Below, one piece after another: positions 1 to 5,463 of a DNA stretch of 7,953 nucleotides. The position numbers and the translations under genes were made by a program. This DNA comes from Phascolarctobacterium sp. (lineage in GTDB: Bacteria; Bacillota; Negativicutes; Acidaminococcales; Acidaminococcaceae), in NCBI GenBank assembly GCA_024405645.1, contig JAKSOJ010000051.1, forward strand, positions 1 to 7,953, written 5' to 3'. The number at the start of each line of letters is the position of its first letter. Position 1 is the stretch's first letter. The notes under the pieces were generated by a model. The model ran no database searches, was not told the origin of the DNA, and saw only the letters and a list, made by a program, of their open reading frames with translations.

Positions 1-4
1 GCAT
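1..4 (-). CDS. Possible 5' end of a leftward gene that leaves the window
   Basis: On the minus strand an ATG lies at positions 4 to 2, preceded by GAGGAAG (14-20) at a spacing of 9 bases. A promoter-like pair lies further upstream at 68-95. Only the start codon is inside the window, so nothing can be said about the product. The call rests on ribosome binding site geometry and the upstream promoter alone. Confidence 0.25.
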
Positions 5-67
5 TTTTTTCTTCTTCCTCGTCTAAGACGATTCTTACCGTTTTTGATATTTTTTGTTTTGTGCAAA

Positions 68-95
68 TTTATAAAATATATTCATCAATTCGCAA
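68..95 (-). promoter_or_regulatory. Candidate promoter for the leftward gene at the left edge
   Basis: Read on the minus strand, TTGCGA (90-95) and TATAAA (68-73) are separated by 16 bases. The -10 matches consensus at 5 of 6 positions and the -35 at 4 of 6. The predicted transcription start near 61 leaves a leader of about 57 bases before the ATG at 4. The promoter overlaps the first tandem repeat unit, an arrangement expected for a repressor operator. Confidence 0.35.
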
Positions 96-116
96 AAATA
101 TATTCATCAATCCGCA
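73..116. repeat. Tandem pair of 22-bp direct repeats in an intergenic region
   Basis: Two abutting 22-base units (73-94 and 95-116) differ at one position. Each contains AAAATATATTCATCAA on the plus strand, read as TTGATGAATATATTTT on the minus strand. The units cover the spacer and -35 of a candidate leftward promoter. The TGAATATAT core resembles half of an arginine-repressor box (TGAAT-4-ATTCA), and the 22-base period is close to the roughly 21-base spacing of paired ARG boxes. The second half-site is not well conserved, so any repressor identity is inference. With two units and no spacer it is not a CRISPR. Confidence 0.8.
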
Positions 117-178
117 GGATTGATACATTCACTCAGCATTTATAACTTAACAATATGCACAATGCATGTTCAGTGTTG

Positions 179-931
179 CTAATTCAGTATTTTTACCAAT
201 TCTATCAGCGCAAGGATGATGGGAAAATGCACGAGATAGACTATTAGTGAATTCTTGCCTAAGACTTCTAGAAATTTGCAGTGGGGGGCTTCTAGCCGCG
301 ACATCACACTTGAGTTGATGATGAGGTTATAAAGGAAGCATCCTGCCCAGAACATTAAGATATGAGGAAAGATGGGGAAATAGTCTAGGGAAAGAAAATC
401 ATCAAAGGGAAAGCCTAGATAAGTGGTTACCCAATTGGCGTAGAATTCGTGAGGCATGGCAAATTTGAAGTCACCTACGCCGATATAGCCACAATACATC
501 TTGTGGGTTAGGAGAAAAATTCCAAGGCAATAAGCAAAGCTAAAGCCAGGGGAATCCTCAAAATGGTCGAGCAGAGGCGTTGAGATGAGCATAGCCGAGC
601 CCATAAAGGTAAAAATACCAAAGATTATGGGTAACAGAGGCGTTGCGATGAGGGTTACGGCAGTAATCATAAGACCTGTCAGGAAAACTACAAGACCTCT
701 TTTATAGGGATTCTTGCTAAACCTTAGGCAAAAACCTGAAAGCATGATGAAGCCCGAGGCTGTTATTTCTTGCCAAAGCAAGGGTAAGCCTTCAATGAGA
801 GCAGCGTGGCTATTATAGAAGGTGTCGCCAGCAATCCACGCTAGATGGTAGCCCATCATGGAGATGAGAAGAAGTCCTCTTAGCTCATCCAAAGCAATAT
901 ATCGTTTTGCTTTTGTAATAGTAGAATTCAT
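179..931 (-). CDS. Membrane acyltransferase, HGSNAT-like (DUF1624) family
   Basis: This is a 250-residue polytopic membrane protein with about seven hydrophobic segments. The N-terminal signature R10-x4-LDELRG (14-19) followed by GYH (H29) is typical of the heparan-alpha-glucosaminide N-acetyltransferase catalytic family (PF07786). A second family-like motif, FIMLSG, sits at 61-66. The C-terminal GKNSLIVYLVH (225-235, H235) matches the last membrane helix of these acyltransferases. Family members move acyl groups across the membrane to a sugar or other acceptor, with the first conserved histidine proposed as catalytic. The substrate here is unknown, and no glycan genes are adjacent. The start is the ATG at 931. 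Its ribosome binding site is weak, but a good extended -10 promoter lies 31 bases upstream. The 178 bases downstream show only a small ATGCA/TGCAT hairpin (155-167) without a T-run, so no terminator was found. Confidence 0.75.
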   Translation of the reverse strand: MNSTITKAKRYIALDELRGLLLISMMGYHLAWIAGDTFYNSHAALIEGLPLLWQEITASGFIMLSGFCLRFSKNPYKRGLVVFLTGLMITAVTLIATPLLPIIFGIFTFMGSAMLISTPLLDHFEDSPGFSFAYCLGIFLLTHKMYCGYIGVGDFKFAMPHEFYANWVTTYLGFPFDDFLSLDYFPIFPHILMFWAGCFLYNLIINSSVMSRLEAPHCKFLEVLGKNSLIVYLVHFPIILALIELVKILN

Positions 932-961
932 AATTAACTCATTTTCATAAATATTTTCTTC

Positions 962-990
962 AATTTAACATATTTCGGGTTATTTTTCAA
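962..990 (-). promoter_or_regulatory. Promoter of the leftward acyltransferase gene
   Basis: On the minus strand TTGAAA (985-990, 5 of 6 to consensus) is followed after 17 bases by TAAATT (962-967), which carries an extended TGT just upstream. The transcription start should lie near 955, giving a leader of about 24 bases. Confidence 0.5.
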
Positions 991-1016
991 TTCATAACCA
1001 TTTCGATTCAGCATCC

Positions 1017-1038
1017 TAATTTAGCATTTTCTAAATTA
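1017..1038. promoter_or_regulatory. Perfect inverted repeat in the divergent intergenic region, operator-like
   Basis: TAATTTAG (1017-1024) and CTAAATTA (1031-1038) are exact reverse complements separated by 6 bases. The 22-bp dyad lies between the leftward promoter (962-990) and the start of the rightward pair at 1105. No T-run follows on either side and no gene ends here, so a protein-binding operator is likelier than a terminator. The regulator is unknown. Confidence 0.4.
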
Positions 1039-1054
1039 TTGCGCAGGAAATATT

Positions 1055-1083
1055 TTGTTTTTGTCGAAATGTACCAATAATAA
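1055..1083 (+). promoter_or_regulatory. Weak candidate promoter for the small membrane protein/DUF190 pair
   Basis: TTGTTT (1055-1060) is followed after exactly 17 bases by TAATAA (1078-1083). The predicted transcription start near 1090 falls almost on the ribosome binding site at 1091-1099. The leader would be very short, which lowers confidence. Confidence 0.25.
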
Positions 1084-1090
1084 AGGCTGT

Positions 1091-1099
1091 AAAGGAGGG
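1091..1099 (+). promoter_or_regulatory. Ribosome binding site that fixes the start at 1105
   Basis: AAAGGAGGG ends 5 bases before ATG 1105. It directly abuts and overlaps the in-frame GTG at 1099, so that GTG cannot be the start served by this site. Confidence 0.8.
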
Positions 1100-1104
1100 T
1101 GCAC

Positions 1105-1419
1105 ATGGTATTTACTGGTTTTTGGGGTTCAATTCTTGCTCTATTGTTAAATCTATATTTTACCTTTCCTTTTGCCGTGCCTGGCTTGATTATTTTGGGG
1201 CTTGGCTATTTGGGCTATATGGATACCAAATGGGGCTATTATTGGCTTGGACTTTGGGTTATCGGCAATGCAATTTTTATGTTTGCTTTGGGTGGTTTCG
1301 TCAGCTGGTCTAAAAAAGTTGCCAACGAGCCACACGAAGAGCGACCGGACATCAATCCCTATTCTCCTAAGAACGAAGACTATTTTCCTAAGGGTAAGAA
1401 TAAATCGTCTAATGAGTAA
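1105..1419 (+). CDS. Small two-to-three-helix membrane protein of unknown function
   Basis: This 104-residue protein is not recognised. The first 75 residues are strongly hydrophobic and aromatic, with likely membrane helices around 5-20, 22-37 and 46-68. A short loop, DTKWGYY, separates the last two. The remaining roughly 35 residues form a hydrophilic tail rich in Lys, Glu, Pro and Asn. Its basic WSKK start suggests a cytoplasmic C-terminus. The ATG at 1105 is preferred over the in-frame GTG at 1099 because of the ribosome binding site position. The gene lies 46 bases upstream of a DUF190 gene, in the same direction and without a terminator between them, so they are probably co-transcribed. 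It does not look like CrcB, the four-helix fluoride channel often found near DUF190, because it is shorter and lacks that pattern of helices. Confidence 0.7.
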   Translation: MVFTGFWGSILALLLNLYFTFPFAVPGLIILGLGYLGYMDTKWGYYWLGLWVIGNAIFMFALGGFVSWSKKVANEPHEERPDINPYSPKNEDYFPKGKNKSSNE

Positions 1420-1465
1420 TTGTTTAAATATGCAAAATGTATAAAGTAGTCTAGGAGGTGTTTTT

Positions 1466-1849
1466 ATGGAACTAGTAAAAGTTTGTGAATTGACTATTTA
1501 TACTGCTGCGGATGTTTTTGTAAATGGCATGCCCATCGACAAGGCTATTATTGAAGAGGCGCAAAGATGCAAACTTGCTGGCGGCACTGTGCTCAAGGCT
1601 GCAGGAGGATTTGCTTCCAAGAAACGTGGCTTCGGTCGTGCTAAATCTGCCATATTCAGTAGCGAGGCAAATCTGCCCATTATCATCAAAATTGTTGATA
1701 CGCGCGAATGCATTGACAAGTTTCTTCCCTATCTAGATGAGATTGGTGAAAAACATTTTCTTGTGACTTTGCACGAGGTAGAGGTTCTCAAGACCAAATA
1801 TATTCGTCAACATCTTGAGGAGCTTAGAAAGATGTATGAGGAAGCGTAA
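1466..1849 (+). CDS. DUF190 family PII-like protein
   Basis: This 127-residue soluble protein fits the DUF190 family (PF02641), which adopts the ferredoxin-like fold of PII signalling proteins. Matching blocks are the first strand LTIYT (9-13), an amphipathic helix ending near C35, GGTVLKAAGGF (39-49), a variable loop with basic and Gly residues (51-58), LPIIIKIVD, a helix FLPYLDEIG and LVTLHEVEVL (about 98-107). The last 20 residues are a charged helix that extends past the usual domain end. PII-like proteins bind small ligands and regulate a partner, often a membrane transporter. The upstream small membrane protein is a natural candidate partner, though this is inferred only from linkage. 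The start at 1466 is well supported by AGGAGGTG (1453-1460). The gene ends 69 bases before a strong terminator. Confidence 0.8.
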   Translation: MELVKVCELTIYTAADVFVNGMPIDKAIIEEAQRCKLAGGTVLKAAGGFASKKRGFGRAKSAIFSSEANLPIIIKIVDTRECIDKFLPYLDEIGEKHFLVTLHEVEVLKTKYIRQHLEELRKMYEEA

Positions 1850-1918
1850 AATAGTGCTGAATGGAGGAAGAATTGCAAGGCGATTGAGAATTATAAATTA
1901 TAAAATGTAAATTGCACG

Positions 1919-1949
1919 AAGGTTCCAGAAGTGTTTTCTGGAACCTTTT
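1919..1949 (+). terminator. Rho-independent terminator after the DUF190 gene
   Basis: AAGGTTCCAGAA (1919-1930) pairs perfectly with TTCTGGAACCTT (1936-1947) around a 5-base loop, and the stem runs into TTTTG. It closes the 1105-1849 pair. The same hairpin type recurs at 3319-3347. Confidence 0.85.
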
Positions 1950-2013
1950 GTCATTAAAAAAACAAATCTACAGTGTATGATATGTATAATGGAATGATTA
2001 TTTTTTAAAAATG
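1921..2013 (+). repeat. Intergenic terminator-promoter module, copy A
   Basis: This segment aligns by hand with 3319-3411 at roughly 75 of 94 columns. It begins with the GGTTCCAG...CTGGAACC hairpin. An A-rich stretch follows, then the exact block AGTGTATGATAT (1972-1983), then TAATGGAAT and a T/A-rich end. It contains two possible -10 sequences, TATGAT (1976-1981) and TATAAT (1985-1990), but no good -35. It lies directly upstream of the VWA gene. Confidence 0.8.
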
Positions 2014-2023
2014 TTAAGTATAT

Positions 2024-2029
2024 GGAGGG
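2024..2029 (+). promoter_or_regulatory. Ribosome binding site that fixes the VWA start at 2037
   Basis: GGAGGG lies 7 bases before ATG 2037. It begins inside the upstream in-frame ATG at 2022, which therefore has no ribosome binding site of its own. Confidence 0.8.
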
Positions 2030-2036
2030 CGAATTT

Positions 2037-3248
2037 ATGAAAAAGATGCTTTCTTTGGCTTTAGTTGGCCTTATGTCTGCTTGTGCGGTTGCTAGTGCAG
2101 AGGTGCGAGTTCTACCTGTAGATGGTCCTATTAGTAAGAAAATTTGTATACCTCCTCCATGTCCTCCGCCCATTAGCAATCCTGTAAAACCCCGTCCACC
2201 CAAGTATAATAATGATATCGTTGTAAAAACTGATAAAGATGTAGAAATCGTCTTTGTTTTAGATACTACTGGTTCCATGGGTGGTCTAATCCAAAGTGCC
2301 AAGGATAAAATTTGGTCCATTGTCAATGATGTTATGCAGCATCAAAGAGCTGGAGCAAAGGTGCGTATTGGTCTTGTGGGCTATCGCGATCGTGGGGACG
2401 ATTATATTACGAAAATTACCGAGTTAAGCGAAAATTTGGATGAAGTCTATCGAGATTTGATGAATTTCAAGGCTCAAGGCGGTGGTGACATGCCTGAGGA
2501 TGTTCGCAGAGCTTTGCATGAAGGCGTTAACAATGTCCAATGGTCAGCACCAAATGCTAAGCTTGCTCGCATAGTATTCCTTGTTGGTGATGCAAAACCT
2601 CATACAGATTATAAAGATTATCCTACAACTGTAGAAACTGCCAAGAAGGCGAAAAAGCAGGGAATTATCATCAACACCATTCAATGTGGCAATTTGCCTG
2701 AGACGGATAAATATTGGCGCGAAATTGCCCAATATGCCAACGGCGAATATTTTGCCATTGCTCAAGATGGTGGTACGAGAAGTATTACTACACCCTACGA
2801 CGAAAAATTAGCGAAGCTGAGTAGCAAACTAGATTCTGCCTATGTGCCTTATGGCGCTCCTTCTATACGCGCGGAGGCTCACGTTAGAGCAGAAGCTACT
2901 GCAGACGCCATGGTGGGGGCCGCATCCGAGGCTAAGGCTGCTCGTGCTTACAACAAAGTTATCAATAAGCATGCTTATTCTAGCGACGATTTGGTGCAAG
3001 CAATTGAAAATGGTAGCGTGAAGCTGGCGGATGTAAAAACCAGTGATTTGCCAGATAATATGCAGAAGATGAGCATGGCAGAGCGCGAGGATCATATTAA
3101 TAAGCTAATTGCAGAGCGCAAGGCTACTCGCGAAGAAATTGCCAAGGTTTATAAAGAGCGTGACGCCTATATTAGGGCTCATACCGAAGATATTGCAGAC
3201 GGTTTTGATGCGGCAGTGGCTGAGGCGTTGCTGAAGCAGATTCAATAA
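2037..3248 (+). CDS. Exported von Willebrand factor A (VWA) domain protein
   Basis: The 403-residue product begins with a signal peptide: a MKK start, a hydrophobic core and ASA (19-21) as a likely signal peptidase I site. C16 in MSAC gives a weak alternative lipobox. A Pro-rich linker with Cys37 and Cys42 follows (about 37-57). The VWA domain spans roughly 69-265. It has the metal-ion-dependent adhesion site DTTGS (D76, T78, S80), GGGDMPED (148-155) and VGDAKPH with D185. VWA domains bind ligands or other proteins through a divalent metal, so an extracytoplasmic adhesion or scaffolding role is likely. The last 130 residues are Ala-, Lys- and Glu-rich and probably helical, with a charged stretch around 345-385. 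They match nothing I recognise. The start at 2037 gives a clean signal peptide. The gene is monocistronic by position, with a terminator on each side, and it is flanked by two copies of a repeated module. Confidence 0.85.
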   Translation: MKKMLSLALVGLMSACAVASAEVRVLPVDGPISKKICIPPPCPPPISNPVKPRPPKYNNDIVVKTDKDVEIVFVLDTTGSMGGLIQSAKDKIWSIVNDVMQHQRAGAKVRIGLVGYRDRGDDYITKITELSENLDEVYRDLMNFKAQGGGDMPEDVRRALHEGVNNVQWSAPNAKLARIVFLVGDAKPHTDYKDYPTTVETAKKAKKQGIIINTIQCGNLPETDKYWREIAQYANGEYFAIAQDGGTRSITTPYDEKLAKLSSKLDSAYVPYGAPSIRAEAHVRAEATADAMVGAASEAKAARAYNKVINKHAYSSDDLVQAIENGSVKLADVKTSDLPDNMQKMSMAEREDHINKLIAERKATREEIAKVYKERDAYIRAHTEDIADGFDAAVAEALLKQIQ

Positions 3249-3318
3249 TGCGTAATAAAAAGTTAATACGCTAGATATTACTGATTTTTGACTTAATATT
3301 TTAAAATTAATGTACTAG

Positions 3319-3347
3319 GGTTCCAGGGATAATCTCTGGAACCTTTT
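3319..3347 (+). terminator. Rho-independent terminator after the VWA gene
   Basis: GGTTCCAG (3319-3326) pairs with CTGGAACC (3336-3343). The inner bases can add G-T and G-C pairs, and TTTTG follows the stem. The outer stem is identical to that of the terminator at 1919-1949. Confidence 0.8.
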
Positions 3348-3351
3348 GTTA

Positions 3352-3380
3352 TTGGAAAAAGCAATTTTATAGTGTATGAT
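3352..3380 (+). promoter_or_regulatory. Candidate promoter inside repeat copy B
   Basis: TTGGAA (3352-3357) is followed after 17 bases by TATGAT (3375-3380), which matches consensus at 5 of 6. The predicted start near 3387 would give a leader of about 60 bases to the gene at 3447. In copy A the -10 block is conserved, but the -35 has become TTAAAA. Confidence 0.4.
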
Positions 3381-3446
3381 ATATGTAATGGAATTATTAT
3401 TTGCAAAAATGGTCAAGTTTTTTGTGAGCATACGAGGAAGAGGAAT

Positions 3447-3872
3447 ATGAAATTAATATTAGATACCGAAAATATTGAAAATATGCAGTTAGTTTTGACT
3501 GAAGAGGATAGGGCGAAGCCCCAAGAGCAGCTGATGGAGGAATTTGAATATGCCATGAGCTCCTTCTTTGTGTCCTTCTGCTTGAAAAACAACTGGGATA
3601 CCGAAAAGGCGAAGGAAATGAAGCAATCCATCTTCACTAAAATTGATCGCCATATAGCAAATATGTTTACTCAAGGTGTGCTGGAACCGGCCAATGAAAC
3701 TGTTGACGAGGCTTACTTAAAAGAATTGCACGATCAAATGGCAGAGGCAGGCTTTGACGAAGACGAAATAGAACAAATGGTAGAATTGGTAAAAAAATAC
3801 GGTAGTTTGGAGAAGGCGTCGGAATATTTGGAAAGCCTCGCGGAAGAAGAGGGCGTAGAACTGAATCAATGA
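3447..3872 (+). CDS. Acidic soluble protein of unknown function
   Basis: This 141-residue protein is not recognised. It has no signal peptide or membrane segment and is very rich in Glu and Asp, so it should be cytoplasmic and mostly helical. The N-terminus, MKLILDTENIENM, looks like a short strand followed by an acidic segment. The middle has a hydrophobic helix (SSFFVSFCL, about 38-46). The C-terminus carries acidic helices (DEDEIEQMVELVKKYG) that could form a small helical bundle. The start is placed at ATG 3447, preceded by GAGGAA (3434-3439). The frame is open back to an ATG at 3372, but that ATG lies inside the repeat module and would put the only good ribosome binding site within the gene. 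The product is followed by a new promoter, so it is probably a single-gene unit. Confidence 0.65.
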   Translation: MKLILDTENIENMQLVLTEEDRAKPQEQLMEEFEYAMSSFFVSFCLKNNWDTEKAKEMKQSIFTKIDRHIANMFTQGVLEPANETVDEAYLKELHDQMAEAGFDEDEIEQMVELVKKYGSLEKASEYLESLAEEEGVELNQ

Positions 3873-3887
3873 TGAATTTAGGTAAAA

Positions 3888-3917
3888 TTGCCATTCTCCC
3901 TACAAGTATGTTACAAT
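3888..3917 (+). promoter_or_regulatory. Promoter of the 3D protein-rnmV-rsmA operon
   Basis: TTGCCA (3888-3893) is followed after 18 bases by TACAAT (3912-3917), with an extended TGT immediately upstream. Both hexamers match at 5 of 6. The predicted start near 3924 leaves a leader of about 20 bases. No terminator separates it from the preceding gene, so some read-through is possible. Confidence 0.55.
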
Positions 3918-3930
3918 AGACCTATACTAT

Positions 3931-3936
3931 GGAGGA
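3931..3936 (+). promoter_or_regulatory. Ribosome binding site that fixes the 3D-protein start at 3944
   Basis: GGAGGA lies 7 bases before ATG 3944. It overlaps the last base of the in-frame ATG at 3929, which rules that codon out. Confidence 0.8.
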
Positions 3937-3943
3937 CATAACT

Positions 3944-4915
3944 ATGCCCGAGAAGAAGAGAAAACTTCATGGCGTATACCTCATGGCCTTGATTATGCTG
4001 CTCCTTTCCATATTACCCCTAACAGGTTTTGACATCGCAAGACGCATAACTGTTAAATGGGATGGACAGGAAAAGGTTGTTAAGACTAATTTAAATCAAC
4101 CTGCTGCGGTTATTAAATTAGCCGGTGTGCCCATGAATCCAGGAGATGGCTACCAAATTGTGGGCGTTAACCCTGTTTTGCAGGATGGCTCCGTCATTCA
4201 GGTGTTACGCGCGAAAAAATTTAAAGTTCATCGTAATAATGAAATAAAAGAATTTGCTTCTACAAAACCAACTGTTGGCGAAGCTCTTAAATCCGTCGGT
4301 ATTGCTGTTAAAAAAGACTTTGTGCATCCCCCTGTTGAAACTACTTTGGAAAATGACACCCATGTCTATATCATCAACAAGGGCGAGAAATTTAATTTTA
4401 CCGAGGAGCCAATTGAGGCACCTATCGAGTATAAAGAAGATTTTGAAATGGCTTTTGGTACCGAGCAGGTCATTTATGAGGGCAAGCAGGGTACGGTAAC
4501 CGTTGTTTCTAAGTCCTTCAAGGATGAGGTTGGCGGCTTTAATATTATGGAGCTTTCTCGCAAGGAGAAAGTTAAGCCCGAGCCCAAGGTTATCAAGAAG
4601 GGTATGGCCATGAGTGTAAAAACTCCCAATGGCTATAAACGCTATACTAAAAAGCTGCGTTGTGAAGCAACTGCCTACATCGCTACTGGTAACCCAACAG
4701 CCACAGGTATTATGCCCTATTGGGGTGTTATTGCTGTTGATCCAAGGTTTATTCCTTTGGGAACCAAGGTCTATATCCCTGGCTACGGAGTAGCGCTTGC
4801 TGCTGACACGGGTGGGGCGATTAGGGGCAATATCATCGACCTTTTTATGAATACCTATACCCAAGCCATCAACTGGGGTAGACGTAACGTAGATGTATAT
4901 ATTTTAGCTGAATAA
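3944..4915 (+). CDS. YabE-like cell-wall protein with DUF348, G5 and 3D domains
   Basis: The 323-residue product has a basic N-terminus and one hydrophobic segment (about 11-28), which serves as an uncleaved anchor or signal. Two DUF348-type repeats follow (about 35-75 and 93-133), then a G5-like region (about 150-220, ending VIKKG). The C-terminal 3D domain runs from CEATAY (240-245) to the end. Its three naming aspartates are visible as D266 (AVDPRF), D288 (AADTGG) and D299 (IIDLF). The 3D fold is a double-psi beta barrel related to MltA and resuscitation-promoting factors, so peptidoglycan cleavage or remodelling at the cell surface is the expected role. The position directly before rnmV and rsmA is the same as that of yabE in Bacillus, which supports orthology. 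The gap to rnmV is 10 bases. Compared with YabE it is shorter, with fewer DUF348 repeats. Confidence 0.88.
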   Translation: MPEKKRKLHGVYLMALIMLLLSILPLTGFDIARRITVKWDGQEKVVKTNLNQPAAVIKLAGVPMNPGDGYQIVGVNPVLQDGSVIQVLRAKKFKVHRNNEIKEFASTKPTVGEALKSVGIAVKKDFVHPPVETTLENDTHVYIINKGEKFNFTEEPIEAPIEYKEDFEMAFGTEQVIYEGKQGTVTVVSKSFKDEVGGFNIMELSRKEKVKPEPKVIKKGMAMSVKTPNGYKRYTKKLRCEATAYIATGNPTATGIMPYWGVIAVDPRFIPLGTKVYIPGYGVALAADTGGAIRGNIIDLFMNTYTQAINWGRRNVDVYILAE

Positions 4916-4925
4916 TAGGTGTACA

Positions 4926-5462
4926 ATGTTAAAAGAAGTACTTGTTGTCGAGGGCAAGAGCGACACTGCTGCTATTGGCAGAGCTCTGGAAGCAGATACC
5001 ATCGAAACTGGCGGTTTCAATCTTGCTCCCCATACCTTAAAACAAATTGCCGCTGCTTATTCCAAGCGCGGCATTATTATCTTAACTGATCCAGATGGAG
5101 CAGGCGAACGCATTCGTAAATTTTTGACGGAGCGCTTTCCTGAAGCAGGACAGGCTTTTATTCCCCGCAAGGAAGCAACTGCCAAGGGGGATGTTGGCGT
5201 AGAGCAGGCAAGCCCCGAGGCTATTTTGAAGGCTCTGTCCAAGGTGCGTCATCATGAATATGTTCCTCAAAAGGAATTTACTATGGATGATCTTTTCAAG
5301 AATAATTTGTCCGGCAGTGCAGACGCTTCCAATCGTCGCGATGCTTTGGGAGCAGAGCTTGGCATAGGACATGGTAATGCTAAGCGTTTTTTGGAGCGCT
5401 TGAATCGTTATGGAGTAACTAGGGCAGAGTTTGAACAAGCTTTGGAAAAATTAGGAGATTAA
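4926..5462 (+). CDS. rnmV: Ribonuclease M5 (5S rRNA maturase)
   Basis: The 178-residue product matches RNase M5 in length and layout. An N-terminal Toprim domain carries E9 in VVEGKSD and the D55-x-D57 pair in TDPDGAG, the acidic residues that bind catalytic metal. The C-terminal domain (about 90-178) has the family pattern DLF...L.G...A..RR and ends in a helical region with GHGNAKRFLERLNRYG. RNase M5 trims precursor 5S rRNA to the mature form in low-GC Gram-positive bacteria. The start at 4926 has a modest AGGTG site (4917-4921), and translation may be coupled to the upstream gene, which ends 10 bases before. The downstream rsmA start lies one base past the stop codon. Confidence 0.95.
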   Translation: MLKEVLVVEGKSDTAAIGRALEADTIETGGFNLAPHTLKQIAAAYSKRGIIILTDPDGAGERIRKFLTERFPEAGQAFIPRKEATAKGDVGVEQASPEAILKALSKVRHHEYVPQKEFTMDDLFKNNLSGSADASNRRDALGAELGIGHGNAKRFLERLNRYGVTRAEFEQALEKLGD

Positions 5463-5463
5463 A

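Larger units (their letters stand above)
3319..3411 (+). repeat. Intergenic terminator-promoter module, copy B
   Basis: This is the second copy of the module seen at 1921-2013, in the same orientation. The exact shared block AGTGTATGATAT is at 3371-3382, and CAAAAATGG closes the similarity. The two copies bracket the VWA gene. Differences are mostly single substitutions plus about two single-base indels, which points to an old duplication or a diverged repeat family. Confidence 0.8.

Noticed and set aside
73..116. CRISPR array
   Set aside because: There are only two units, directly abutting with no spacers, and no cas genes nearby.
1039..1104. Fluoride riboswitch upstream of the DUF190 pair
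   Set aside because: The leader would be too short, the conserved pseudoknot core was not seen, and no crcB gene is present.
3250..3271. GCGTA/TACGC hairpin just after the VWA stop as a terminator
   Set aside because: The stem is only 5 bp with a 12-base loop and no T-run. A much better terminator follows at 3319-3347.
1921..3411. Insertion sequence or composite element around the VWA gene
   Set aside because: There is no transposase, terminal inverted repeat or target duplication. The flanking repeats are terminator-promoter modules.
3372..3446. 25-codon N-terminal extension of the acidic protein
   Set aside because: The upstream ATG is within the repeated noncoding module and lacks a ribosome binding site, whereas GAGGAA precedes ATG 3447.
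4205..4864. Long open frame of 219 codons on the minus strand opposite the 3D-domain gene
   Set aside because: It lies wholly antisense to a gene with clear domains, has no ribosome binding site and shows no recognisable protein pattern.
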